From Burkholderia sp. Bp9143 (GTDB lineage: Bacteria; Pseudomonadota; Gammaproteobacteria; Burkholderiales; Burkholderiaceae): a stretch of DNA of 54,254 nucleotides. This document shows positions 8,981-17,556 of this stretch, piece by piece (the first letter of the stretch is position 1; every line of letters starts with the position of its first letter). Made by a program: the position numbers and the translations under genes. The notes beneath the pieces were generated by a model. It was given only the letters and a program-made list of their open reading frames with translations. It did not search any database and was not told where the DNA came from. The DNA lies in assembly GCF_003853645.1 (NCBI RefSeq), contig NZ_QTPO01000057.1, forward strand, positions 1 through 54,254, read 5' to 3'.

Positions 8981-9879
8981 GAGGCGTCCTTCTTCGTGGC
9001 GGGTTGGTACAGGCGGATCACCGCCGAGAAATCGAGTTGCCCGTCGCCGCGGCTGCTCATCGTCTGGTACAGCTGCTGCGCGAGCGCGCCGAGATAAACC
9101 GGCTGGCGCGCCTGCTTCGCGGCGTCGTTGGCGAGGCCGAGATCCTTCAGCATCAGGTCGGTGCCGAAGCCGCCGCTGTAGCCGCGCGACGACGGCGCGG
9201 TCTCGATCACGCCCGGATACGGGTTGTAGGTGTCCGAACTCCAGCAGCGACCCGTCGACGTGTTGACGATGCCGGCCAGCACCTTCGGGTCGATGCCGAG
9301 CGCGACACCGAGCGACATCGCCTCCGACACGGCCGCCATCGAGATGCCGAGCACGAGGTTGTTGCAGACCTTCGCGACCTGCCCCATCCCCGTCGCGCCA
9401 CAGTGGACGATATTCTTGCCCATGCCGGCGAGCACCGGCTTCACGCGCTCGAAATCCGCATCGCTGCCGCCGACCATGAAGGTCAGCGTGCCGGCCGCCG
9501 CGCCACCGGTGCCGCCCGACACCGGCGCATCGACGAACGCACCGCCGCGCTCGCGCACGAGCGCGCCGAACGCCTGCGCGCTTGCCGGGTCGATCGTGCT
9601 CGAATCGATCACGGTCGCGCCGGCGTCGAGGCCGGCCAGCACGCCGTTCTCGCCGGCGAGCACCGAGCGCACATGCGGCGCGGCCGGCAGCATCGTGATC
9701 ACGAACGTCGCACCCGATGCCGCGTCGCGCGGCGATGCGGCCACCTGCGCGCCGGCGTCCTGCAACGCGCGCAATGCGTCGGCGCTCAGGTCGAACGCAT
9801 GCACTTCATGGCCGGCCTTCAACAGGTTCAGCGCCATCGGCGCACCCATGTGGCCCAGTCCGATAAAACCGATCTTCAT
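8977..9879 (-). CDS. mmsB: 3-Hydroxyisobutyrate dehydrogenase
   Basis: A 300-residue NAD-dependent beta-hydroxyacid dehydrogenase that oxidises 3-hydroxyisobutyrate to methylmalonate semialdehyde. Seen: Rossmann GFIGLGHMGAPMA at the N-terminus, the substrate-binding DAPVSGGTGGAAAGTL segment, and the catalytic lysine in GMGQVAKVCNN (Lys170). The start is set at ATG 9879 (MKIGF), because GGAGG lies 8 nt upstream of it but only 2 nt from the ATG at 9885. It lies 18 bp after mmsA and overlaps the hydratase gene. Confidence 0.92.
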   Translation of the reverse strand: MKIGFIGLGHMGAPMALNLLKAGHEVHAFDLSADALRALQDAGAQVAASPRDAASGATFVITMLPAAPHVRSVLAGENGVLAGLDAGATVIDSSTIDPASAQAFGALVRERGGAFVDAPVSGGTGGAAAGTLTFMVGGSDADFERVKPVLAGMGKNIVHCGATGMGQVAKVCNNLVLGISMAAVSEAMSLGVALGIDPKVLAGIVNTSTGRCWSSDTYNPYPGVIETAPSSRGYSGGFGTDLMLKDLGLANDAAKQARQPVYLGALAQQLYQTMSSRGDGQLDFSAVIRLYQPATKKDAS

Positions 9880-9897
9880 GGTCATGTCCTCCGCGGC

Positions 9898-11427
9898 TCA
9901 ATGCAGCCGGATCGTCGTGTTCACCGGGCCGGCCGTCGCGTCGTCGTCGAACCAGCGCGCGGTGACCGTCTTGGTCTGCGTATAGAACTGCACGACCTGC
10001 TTGCCGTACGGGCCGAGATCGCCGAGCTTCGAGCCGCGCGACCCGGTGAAGCTGAAGAACGGCACCGGCACCGGAATCGGGATGTTGATGCCGACCTGGC
10101 CGACGTCGATCTCGCTCTGGAACTTGCGTGCCGCCGCGCCGCTCTGCGTGAAGATGCCCACGCCGTTGCCCATCGGGTTCGCGTTGACGAGCGCGATCGC
10201 TTCGTCGAGCGTGTCGACTTCCATCACGACCAGCACCGGCCCGAAGATTTCATGCGTATAGACCGTCATGTCGGGCTTCACGCCGGAGAAGATCGTCGGG
10301 CCGATGAAGTTGCCCTCCTCGAAGCCGGCGACCTTCACATCGCGGCCGTCGAGCTCGAGCTTCGCGCCTTCCTTGATGCCCACATCGATCAGCGACAGGA
10401 TGCGCGCCTTCGCACCGCGCGACACCACGGGCCCGACGTCGGTGCCCGCTTGCGAGCCCGCGTTGACCTTCAGCGCCTTCGCCTTCTCGACGATGTCCGG
10501 CAACCAGTCGCGTGCGTTGCCGACGAGCACCGCGACGGAGGTCGCCATGCAGCGCTGGCCCGCCGCGCCGAAGCCCGCACCGACCAGCGCGTTGATCGCC
10601 TGCTCGCGGTTCGCGTCGGGCAGCACGATCGCGTGGTTCTTCGCGCCCATCATCGATTGCACGCGCTTGCCGTGCTGGCTGCCGAGGTTGTACACGTGCG
10701 TGCCGACGGCCGTCGAACCAACGAACGAGATCGCCTTCACGAGCGGATGCGTGCAGATCGCGTCGACGACCTCCTTGCCGCCGTGCACGACGTTCAGCAC
10801 GCCCTTCGGCACGCCGGCTTCGATGGCCAGTTCGACGAGTTCCATCGTCGACATCGGATCCTGCTCGGACGGCTTCAGCACGAACGTGTTGCCGCACACG
10901 ATCGCCATCGGGAACATCCACAGCGGGATCATCGCGGGGAAGTTGAACGGCGTGATGCCCGCGCACACGCCGAGCGGCTGGCGCAGCGTATAGGTGTCGA
11001 CGCCGCCCGCGACGTTCTCCGCGAATTCGCCGAGCTGCAGCGTGCCGACCGAGCACGCGTGCTCGACCACCTCGAGGCCGCGGAAGATGTCGCCTTCGGC
11101 GTCGGGCAGTGTCTTGCCCTGCTCGGCCGTCAGCGTCTTCGCGATGCGCTGCTGGTTCGCACGCACGAGATCCTGGAACTTCAGCATGATGCGCATGCGC
11201 GCGGAGATCGGCATGTTCTTCCACGTCGCATACGCGGCATGCGCGGCCTGCACCGCCGCGTCGACTTCCGCGACGGTCGCGAACGGCACTCGCGCGAGGA
11301 CCTGCTGCGTCGCGGGGTTGACGATGTCGCGCCACTCGCTCGTGGTGGACTCGACGAAGGCGCCGTCGATCAGCAGCTTGACCGTCGGCACGTCTTGCCC
11401 CGTCTGGGGCGTCGGATTCGCGTTCAT
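9898..11427 (-). CDS. mmsA: CoA-acylating methylmalonate-semialdehyde dehydrogenase
   Basis: A 509-residue aldehyde dehydrogenase superfamily member, the usual MmsA length, converting methylmalonate semialdehyde plus CoA and NAD to propionyl-CoA and CO2. The catalytic cysteine is in GQRCMATSVAVLVG (about Cys293), and the phrase LGVCAGITPFNFPAMIPLWM is diagnostic for MmsA. AAGGAG lies nine bases before the ATG. It precedes mmsB by 18 bp in the same operon; the acyl-CoA synthetase gene ends 109 bp upstream. Confidence 0.93.
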   Translation of the reverse strand: MNANPTPQTGQDVPTVKLLIDGAFVESTTSEWRDIVNPATQQVLARVPFATVAEVDAAVQAAHAAYATWKNMPISARMRIMLKFQDLVRANQQRIAKTLTAEQGKTLPDAEGDIFRGLEVVEHACSVGTLQLGEFAENVAGGVDTYTLRQPLGVCAGITPFNFPAMIPLWMFPMAIVCGNTFVLKPSEQDPMSTMELVELAIEAGVPKGVLNVVHGGKEVVDAICTHPLVKAISFVGSTAVGTHVYNLGSQHGKRVQSMMGAKNHAIVLPDANREQAINALVGAGFGAAGQRCMATSVAVLVGNARDWLPDIVEKAKALKVNAGSQAGTDVGPVVSRGAKARILSLIDVGIKEGAKLELDGRDVKVAGFEEGNFIGPTIFSGVKPDMTVYTHEIFGPVLVVMEVDTLDEAIALVNANPMGNGVGIFTQSGAAARKFQSEIDVGQVGINIPIPVPVPFFSFTGSRGSKLGDLGPYGKQVVQFYTQTKTVTARWFDDDATAGPVNTTIRLH

Positions 11428-11536
11428 CGATGCACTCTCCTTGCAGTGGACCGCGTAGCGCGGAGGCGCCGCGCGGCCGGTTCAATCAGGCTGCGGGCGG
11501 CGGCCGCGGCATGCGGCGCGCACAGCCCGCGGCCGG

Positions 11537-13243
11537 TCATTTCAGTTCCGCGGCGAAATCTTCTTCCCAGTATTCGCCGGGCATCCGCGTGCTCGCATCG
11601 TCGCCGCGCTCGATCTCGCGGCGGCGAAGCTCGACGCGGCGGATCTTTCCCGAGATGGTCTTCGGCAACTCCGCGAATTGCAGGCGACGAATGCGCTTGT
11701 ACGGCGCGAGCTTCTCGCGCGAGAAGCGGAAGATCTCCAGCGCGAGCGCGGGGCTTTCCTCGTAGCCCTGGCGCAACGTGATGAACGTCTTCGGCACCGA
11801 CAGCCGCACCGGGTCCGGGCTCGGCACGACGGCCGCTTCCGCGATCGCCGGATGCTCGATCAGCACGCTTTCCAGTTCGAACGGGCTCAGCCGGTAGTCG
11901 GACGACTTGAACACGTCATCCGCGCGGCCGATGTACACGTAGTAGCCGTCGTCGCCGCGCATCGCGATGTCCGACGTGCGGTAATGACCGTCGCGCATCG
12001 CGTGGGCCGTCGCGTCGGGATTGTTCGCATAGCCGGTCATCAGCCCGACCGGGCGCGTCACGCCGGCGCCGATCGGCAGCGCGACCTCGCCTTCGCCGAC
12101 GGGTGCGCCGTCCGGGTCGAGCAACGCGATCCGGTAGCCGGGCAGCGGCCGCCCCATCGAGCCCGCGACGACCGGCTGGCCCGGCGTATTGCCGATCAGG
12201 CAGGTCGTCTCGGTCTGGCCATAGCCATCGCGAATCGTGATGCCCCACGCCTTCTTCACGCGCTCGATGATCTCGGGATTCAGCGGCTCGCCCGCGCCGA
12301 CGATCTCGCGCAGCTTCACGTCGAACGACGCGAGCGGCTGCTGCACGAGCATGCGCCACACGGTCGGCGGCGCACACAGCGTGGTCACCTGGTATTTGAC
12401 GAGCGCATCGAGCACCGCCTTCGGCTCGAAGCGCGCGTAGTTGAACACGAACACGCACGCCTGCGCATTCCACGGCGCGAAGAAGCAGCTCCACGCATGC
12501 TTCGCCCAGCCCGGCGAGCTGATGTTCCAGTGGATGTCGCCCGGCTGCAGGCCGACCCAGTACATCGTCGACAGGTGCCCGACCGGATAGGTGCGGTGCG
12601 TATGCTCGACGAGCTTCGGCTTCGACGTCGTGCCCGACGTGAAGTACAGCAGCATCGATTCGTTCGACTGCGTGACGGCGTCCGGCTCGAATACGGCGCT
12701 CGCCGCGTAGCCGTCGTTCATCGCGAGCCAGCCGTCCCGCGGCGCACCGGCGACGATTTTCTGCTTGAGGCCGAGATCGGCCTGTTCGAACTTGGCGGTT
12801 TCGTTCTCGTCGACGATCGCGTAGGTCGCGCCGCCGATCTGCACGCGATCGCGCACGTCGTCGGCCGACAGTTGCGTGGTCGCGGGCAGCACGATCGCGC
12901 CGAGCTTCATCGCGGCGAGCATCGCGTCCCACAGCTCGACACGGTTCGGCAACATCAGCAGGATCCGGTCGCCGCGCACGACGCCGATGCCGCGCAGCCA
13001 GTTCGCGATCCGCGACGAGCGCTCGGACATCCGCGCGAACGAATACGGGTCGCCCGTACCGGTCGCCGCGTCGACGATCCATAGCGCGGGCTTGTCGTTG
13101 CCGCGCGCCATCGGGTCGAAGTAGTCGAGCGCCCAGTTGAACGCATCGAGCACCGGCCATTCGAAATCGCGGTAAGCGGTTTCGTAGTCGGTGCGATGGC
13201 GCAGCAGAAAGTCGCGTGCGTCCAGGAATGCCTGTACGGTCAT
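11537..13243 (-). CDS. AMP-forming acyl-CoA synthetase, medium-chain/ACSM-like
   Basis: A 568-residue ANL-family ligase. Motifs in order: LLYFTSGTTSKPKLVEHTH (AMP/P-loop), RDGYGQTETTCLIGN (A5), YYVYIGRADDVFKSSDYRLS (A8 hinge) and PKTISGKIRRVELR with the adenylating lysine near the C-terminus. It makes an acyl-CoA from a carboxylic acid, ATP and CoA. Position beside isobutyryl-CoA and propionyl-CoA enzymes suggests isobutyrate or another short/branched acid, but this is inference. Its ribosome binding site (AGGAGAC) is the tail of a hairpin repeat found again before the gene at 32829. Confidence 0.87.
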   Translation of the reverse strand: MTVQAFLDARDFLLRHRTDYETAYRDFEWPVLDAFNWALDYFDPMARGNDKPALWIVDAATGTGDPYSFARMSERSSRIANWLRGIGVVRGDRILLMLPNRVELWDAMLAAMKLGAIVLPATTQLSADDVRDRVQIGGATYAIVDENETAKFEQADLGLKQKIVAGAPRDGWLAMNDGYAASAVFEPDAVTQSNESMLLYFTSGTTSKPKLVEHTHRTYPVGHLSTMYWVGLQPGDIHWNISSPGWAKHAWSCFFAPWNAQACVFVFNYARFEPKAVLDALVKYQVTTLCAPPTVWRMLVQQPLASFDVKLREIVGAGEPLNPEIIERVKKAWGITIRDGYGQTETTCLIGNTPGQPVVAGSMGRPLPGYRIALLDPDGAPVGEGEVALPIGAGVTRPVGLMTGYANNPDATAHAMRDGHYRTSDIAMRGDDGYYVYIGRADDVFKSSDYRLSPFELESVLIEHPAIAEAAVVPSPDPVRLSVPKTFITLRQGYEESPALALEIFRFSREKLAPYKRIRRLQFAELPKTISGKIRRVELRRREIERGDDASTRMPGEYWEEDFAAELK

Positions 13244-13256
13244 CGTGTCGTCTCCT

Positions 13257-13352
13257 GTCGGCCCAGCGTTAGTGCTTTAGCACTTACGCTGGCCCCATGC
13301 CTTGTGCGGTCGGCCCAGCGTTAGTGCTTTAGCACTTATGCTGGCCCCATGC
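13257..13352 (-). repeat. Two tandem 44-bp hairpin repeats abutting the synthetase ribosome binding site
   Basis: Copies at 13257-13300 and 13309-13352 (52-bp period). Read on the minus strand each runs GCATGGGGCC, arm, GTAAGTGCT, AA, AGCACTAAC, arm, GGGCCGAC. The arms (CCAGC and GCTGG) pair, leaving one central A-A mismatch. The gene-proximal copy leads directly into AGGAGAC and the ATG at 13243. The distal copy differs at one base in the part compared. The same element, with other arm sequences, precedes 32829. Confidence 0.85.
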
Positions 13353-13536
13353 CCTGGTATGTCTCCAGTCTCCATGCCCAGCGGTCAACCGGCGCAGGTG
13401 CTGCAGCGCATGCCCGGTTCCGTGTTGCGCGGCGCACGGTCACGTCGTTGCGTGCCGCGTTTGCCGCGCTGCCCTCGTGCCTTCCTTGTTTGCCGGCTTA
13501 TTGATTTGCGTGGTGTCGGATGGAGCGCGCCGCGAC

Positions 13537-14670
13537 TCAAAGCTGTCGTGCGATCACCATCCGCTGCACTTCGCTGGTGCCCTCGTAAATCTGCGTGATG
13601 CGCGCATCGCGATAATGACGCTCGACTTCGTAATCGACGAGGTAGCCGTAGCCGCCGTGGATCTGGATCGCATCCGAACACACGCGCTCGGCCATCTCGG
13701 ACGCGAACAGCTTCGCCTGCGATGCTTCCGACAGGCACGGCAGCCCGGCCGTGCGCAGCTTCGCCGCGTGATGCACGAGCAGGCGCGCCGCGTTGATCTG
13801 CGTGGCCATGTCGGCGAGCTTCTGCTGGATCGCCTGGTGCTCCGCGATCGGCTTGCCGAACTGCACGCGCTCGCCTGCATAGCGGCGTGCCTTGTCGAAC
13901 GCGGCACGCGCGATGCCCAGTGCCTGCGCGGCGATGCCGATGCGCCCGCCTTCGAGGTTGGACAGCGCGATCTTCAGCCCTTCGCCGCGATTGCCGAGCA
14001 GGTTCTCTTCCGGAATCGCGCAGTTCTCGAACGTGATCGCGCACGTGTCCGATGCGCGGATGCCCATCTTCTTTTCGGGCTTGCCGACGATGAAGCCCGG
14101 CGTGTCGGTCGGCACCAGGAACGCGGAAATACCGCGCTTGCCGGCTTCCGGGTCGGTCATGGCAAAAACGATCGCGACCCCGGCGCGCTGGCCGTTGGTC
14201 ACGAACTGCTTCGCGCCGTTCAGCACCCACTTGCCGTCGCGCAGTTCCGCCCGCGTGCGCAGGTTGTTCGCCTCGGAGCCGGCCTGCGGCTCGGTCAGGC
14301 AGAACGCGCCGATGATGCGGCCCGCCGCCATCTCGGCCAGCCAGCGATCCTTCTGCGCGGGCGTGCCGAAGCCGAGGATCGGCCCGCAGCCGACCGAGTT
14401 GTGCACGCTCATCAGCGTCGCGCACGCGGCGTCGCCGGCCGCGATCTCCTCCATCGCCAGCGCGTAGGCGACGTAATCCGTATAGGCGCCGCCCAGCTCC
14501 TGCGGCACGATCATCCCGAGCAGGCCGAGTTCGCCGAGCTGCGCGACGACGGCGTCTGGCAGGTGCGCGTCGTGGTCCCACTGCGCGGCGTTCGGTGCCA
14601 GCACCTCGGTGGCAAAAGCGCGCGCGGCGTCGCGGATCATCCGCTGGTCTTCGGTGTAAAGCTCGTCCAT
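13537..14670 (-). CDS. Acyl-CoA dehydrogenase, probably isobutyryl-CoA dehydrogenase
   Basis: A 377-residue flavoprotein of the short/branched-chain acyl-CoA dehydrogenase group. It has the FAD/substrate segments AFCLTEPQAGSEANNL and KQFVTNGQRAGV, the QIHGGYGYLVDYEVERHYRDARI helix, and the catalytic glutamate in IYEGTSEVQRMV at the C-terminus, as in SCAD/IBD. With mmsAB, hydratase and HIBCH downstream it most likely oxidises isobutyryl-CoA to methacrylyl-CoA. ATG 14670 (MDELYTEDQRM) is the natural start; the longer open frame to 14772 adds Arg/Ser-rich sequence in the promoter region. The 293-bp gap to the synthetase gene contains the hairpin repeats. Confidence 0.87.
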   Translation of the reverse strand: MDELYTEDQRMIRDAARAFATEVLAPNAAQWDHDAHLPDAVVAQLGELGLLGMIVPQELGGAYTDYVAYALAMEEIAAGDAACATLMSVHNSVGCGPILGFGTPAQKDRWLAEMAAGRIIGAFCLTEPQAGSEANNLRTRAELRDGKWVLNGAKQFVTNGQRAGVAIVFAMTDPEAGKRGISAFLVPTDTPGFIVGKPEKKMGIRASDTCAITFENCAIPEENLLGNRGEGLKIALSNLEGGRIGIAAQALGIARAAFDKARRYAGERVQFGKPIAEHQAIQQKLADMATQINAARLLVHHAAKLRTAGLPCLSEASQAKLFASEMAERVCSDAIQIHGGYGYLVDYEVERHYRDARITQIYEGTSEVQRMVIARQL

Positions 14671-14807
14671 GGCGCTGCTGTCTCCCGCGGCCGCGTGCCG
14701 CGACCGACCTTCCGTTTCGATGCAACAAGTGTAGGCAAGCACGCGCGACTGTTCGATGCTCGCGCCGCTCATTTACACTGAGCGTTTTTGCCATACCGGC
14801 GGCTTCG

Positions 14808-15842
14808 ATGAAGCAGGAAGACAAGGGAACCGTCGCGATCAGCCTCGTCGCCTACAGCGTCGCGCTCGCCACCCGGCGCGGCGTCTCGGCCGAGCCGCTG
14901 CTTGCGCAGGCCGGCATCGCGCCCGCGCTGCTCGCGCAGCCGCGTGCGCGGGTGTCCGCGCAGCAATACGGCGCGTTGTGGAACGCCATTGCACGCGCGC
15001 TCGACGACGAGTTTTTCGGGCAGGATCGCCACCCGATGCGCAGCGGCAGCTTCATTGCGATGAGCCAGGCCGCGCTGTCCGCGCAGGACGGGCTGCACGC
15101 GATGGCGCGCGCGGTGAATTTCATGCACTGCGTGCTCGACGACCTGCACGCGGAGCTCGACGCCAACCCGCAGCGCGTGCGGCTGCGCTTCGTGCACCGC
15201 AACAGCGCCGCGGCGCCCGCGATGTTCACGTACGCGACCTATTTCATCATCGTGTACGGGCTCACCTGCTGGTTGATCGGGCGACGCATCCCGCTGCTGC
15301 ACGCGAGCTTTCGCTGCGACACGCCGCCGACCGACCATGAATACCCGTCGATGCTGTGCGACGACATGCGGTTCAACCAGCCCGATTCGTATGTCGATTT
15401 CGATCCCGAATTCGCGACGCTGCCGGTCGTGCAGAACGCGAAGACACTGAAGGCGTTCCTGCGCAACGCACCGGCCAGCTTCATCGTCAAGTACCGCAAC
15501 CCGAACGCGCTCGCGCAGCGAGTGCGCACCGTGCTGCGCGGGATGCCGCCCGCGTCGTGGCCCGGTGCGGGCGGGATGGCCGCGCGGCTGCACGTGGCCG
15601 AGGCGACACTGCGCCGCAAGCTGCACCAGGAAGGCCACGCATACCAGTCGATCAAGGACACGCTGCGGCGCGACCTCGCGTTCGAGGCGCTGGCCGATCC
15701 GGCGCGGACCATCGCCGACGTTGCGGCCGCCACCGGTTTCGCGGAACCGAGCGCGTTCTACCGCGCGTTTCGCAAATGGAGCGGGCGCAGCCCGGCCGAG
15801 TACCGGGAAGAAGCGCTCGCGCGAGGCGGCGGCGCCGGCTGA
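14808..15842 (+). CDS. AraC-family regulator with arabinose-binding-like N-domain
   Basis: A 344-residue protein. Residues about 15-200 match the OruR/ArgR-like Arabinose_bd module (LLAQAGIAPALLAQPRARVS; YGLTCWLIGRRIPLLHASF; ...EYPSMLCDDMRFNQP). The C-terminal ~100 residues are a double HTH, ending with IADVAAATGFAEPSAFYRAF and KWSGRSPAEYR. It is divergent from the acyl-CoA dehydrogenase gene with 137 bp between starts and is the obvious activator of the valine/isobutyrate cluster; P. aeruginosa mmsAB is also AraC-controlled (MmsR), but domain type differs, so I do not use that name. Confidence 0.87.
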   Translation: MKQEDKGTVAISLVAYSVALATRRGVSAEPLLAQAGIAPALLAQPRARVSAQQYGALWNAIARALDDEFFGQDRHPMRSGSFIAMSQAALSAQDGLHAMARAVNFMHCVLDDLHAELDANPQRVRLRFVHRNSAAAPAMFTYATYFIIVYGLTCWLIGRRIPLLHASFRCDTPPTDHEYPSMLCDDMRFNQPDSYVDFDPEFATLPVVQNAKTLKAFLRNAPASFIVKYRNPNALAQRVRTVLRGMPPASWPGAGGMAARLHVAEATLRRKLHQEGHAYQSIKDTLRRDLAFEALADPARTIADVAAATGFAEPSAFYRAFRKWSGRSPAEYREEALARGGGAG

Positions 15843-15963
15843 GCGGACGACCGGCGGCCCCGCCTTCGCGCTTTCCGCCGAAACCGCCTAAGCTTCAAAT
15901 ATCGGGCCAACGCCCTTTCCGCGAGCCGGACGGCGTGCGGCCGCGCGCCGCCCGGACGCCCCG

Positions 15964-17556
15964 ATGCGCATTCACCGTCATGGGCCGCCGCCGGCACCTG
16001 CATCGCCCGGCGGCCGCCCCCGTCACCCGCTGTCCGCGCGGGTCGCTCGCGCCGCGCTGTTCGCGGCGCTGCTCGTCGTGTCCGCGGCGGTTGCCGCGTC
16101 GCCCCCTGCCGCCGCACCCGCAGCTCCCGTCGCCGCCCCGCCCGTCATCGTGATCCCGATCAACGGCGCGATCGGGCCGGCCAGCGCCGACTTCATCGTC
16201 CGCTCGCTCGACCGCGCGGCGCACGAGCATGCGCCGCTCGCGATCCTGCAACTCGATACGCCCGGCGGCCTCGACACGTCGATGCGGCAGATCATCAAGG
16301 CGATCCTCGGCTCGCCGGTGCCGGTCGCCGCGTTCGTCGCGCCGAGCGGTGCACGAGCCGCGAGCGCGGGCACCTATATCGTCTACGCGAGCCACATTGC
16401 CGCGATGGCGCCCGGCACCAATCTCGGCGCGGCCTCGCCGGTGCAGTTCGGCATCGGCGGTGGCGCGCCCGGTACGCCCGCCACACCGGGGACACCGGGT
16501 GCGACGAAGCCGTCGCCGGCCGGGACATCGGGTGGTGCCGGCGCGTCCGGTGCATCCGCGACGCCGGCCGAGTTGCCGAACGACACGCAGTCCACCGAGA
16601 TCCGCAAGGCGACTCAGGACGCCGCCGCATACATCCGCGGCCTCGCGCAGTTGCGCGGGCGCAATGCCCAATGGGCCGAGCGCGCGGTGCGCGAAGCCCT
16701 GAGCCTGTCGGCGAACGAGGCACGCACGCAGCATGTCGTGGACCTGATCGCGCAGGACCCGGCCGACCTCGCCCGCCAGCTCGACGGTCGCACCGTGACG
16801 ACGACCGCCGGCACGCTGCACCTCGCGACCGCGCATGCGCCGCTCGTCGTGCTCGCACCCGACTGGCGCAGCCGCTTCCTGTCGATCATCGCCGATCCGA
16901 ACGTCGCGCTGATCCTGCTGACGATCGGCATCTACGGGCTGTTCTTCGAATTCGCGAACCCCGGCTTCGTGCTGCCGGGCGTCGCCGGCACCATCTGCCT
17001 GCTGATCGGGCTGTTCGCGATGCAATTGCTGCCGATCAGCTATGCGGGCCTCGGGCTCGTGCTGCTCGGCCTCGGCTGCCTCGTCGCCGAGGCGTTCCTG
17101 CCGACCTTCGGCGTGCTCGGTTTCGGCGGGATCGTCTCGTTCACGATCGGCGCGCTGATGCTGATCGACACGGACGTGCCCGGCTACGGCATTCCGTGGC
17201 CGGTGATCGGGGGCCTCGCGATCGGCGGCGGGCTGCTCGTCGCCGGCGTGTCGAGCATTGCGCTGCGCGCGCGGCGGCGACCGGTCGTGACGGGCGCCGA
17301 GGCGATGGTCGGCAGCATCGGCGAAGTGATCGACGACGGCCTGCATCCGGATCAGCCGCATGGCGCCACCAGCCCCGCGCCGTCGGCCGCCGGCTGGGCG
17401 CTCGTCCACGGCGAGCGCTGGCGCGTGGCGAGCAGCGAGCCGCTCGCCGCGGGCTGCCGCGTGCGTGTCACCGGTCGCCACGGACTGCTGCTCACCGTCA
17501 CGCCGCTCTACGACGTGCCGACGCAGAAACAACAACACCAGGGAGAACCAACATGA
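15964..17556 (+). CDS. NfeD-family membrane serine protease (long form)
   Basis: A 530-residue protein: signal/anchor helix (about 25-48), ClpP-like protease domain (about 60-270), four or five membrane helices (about 315-440), and a C-terminal OB-fold NfeD domain (about 450-525). The dyad residues of archaeal PH1510-type proteases can be located: serine in ARAASAGTYIVYA and a lysine in EIRKATQDAAAYI. Between them is a Gly/Pro/Ala/Thr-rich insertion of about 45 residues with PGTPATPGTPG repeats. The stop overlaps the SPFH gene start (ATGA). NfeD and stomatin partners are thought to act together in membrane quality control. Confidence 0.87.
   Translation: MRIHRHGPPPAPASPGGRPRHPLSARVARAALFAALLVVSAAVAASPPAAAPAAPVAAPPVIVIPINGAIGPASADFIVRSLDRAAHEHAPLAILQLDTPGGLDTSMRQIIKAILGSPVPVAAFVAPSGARAASAGTYIVYASHIAAMAPGTNLGAASPVQFGIGGGAPGTPATPGTPGATKPSPAGTSGGAGASGASATPAELPNDTQSTEIRKATQDAAAYIRGLAQLRGRNAQWAERAVREALSLSANEARTQHVVDLIAQDPADLARQLDGRTVTTTAGTLHLATAHAPLVVLAPDWRSRFLSIIADPNVALILLTIGIYGLFFEFANPGFVLPGVAGTICLLIGLFAMQLLPISYAGLGLVLLGLGCLVAEAFLPTFGVLGFGGIVSFTIGALMLIDTDVPGYGIPWPVIGGLAIGGGLLVAGVSSIALRARRRPVVTGAEAMVGSIGEVIDDGLHPDQPHGATSPAPSAAGWALVHGERWRVASSEPLAAGCRVRVTGRHGLLLTVTPLYDVPTQKQQHQGEPT

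Noticed and set aside
9004..11781. 925-codon open frame on the plus strand opposite mmsB/mmsA
   Set aside because: It is a mirror of genes with strong third-position GC bias. The product is Arg/His/Asp-rich with no domain, while the minus strand encodes clear enzymes.
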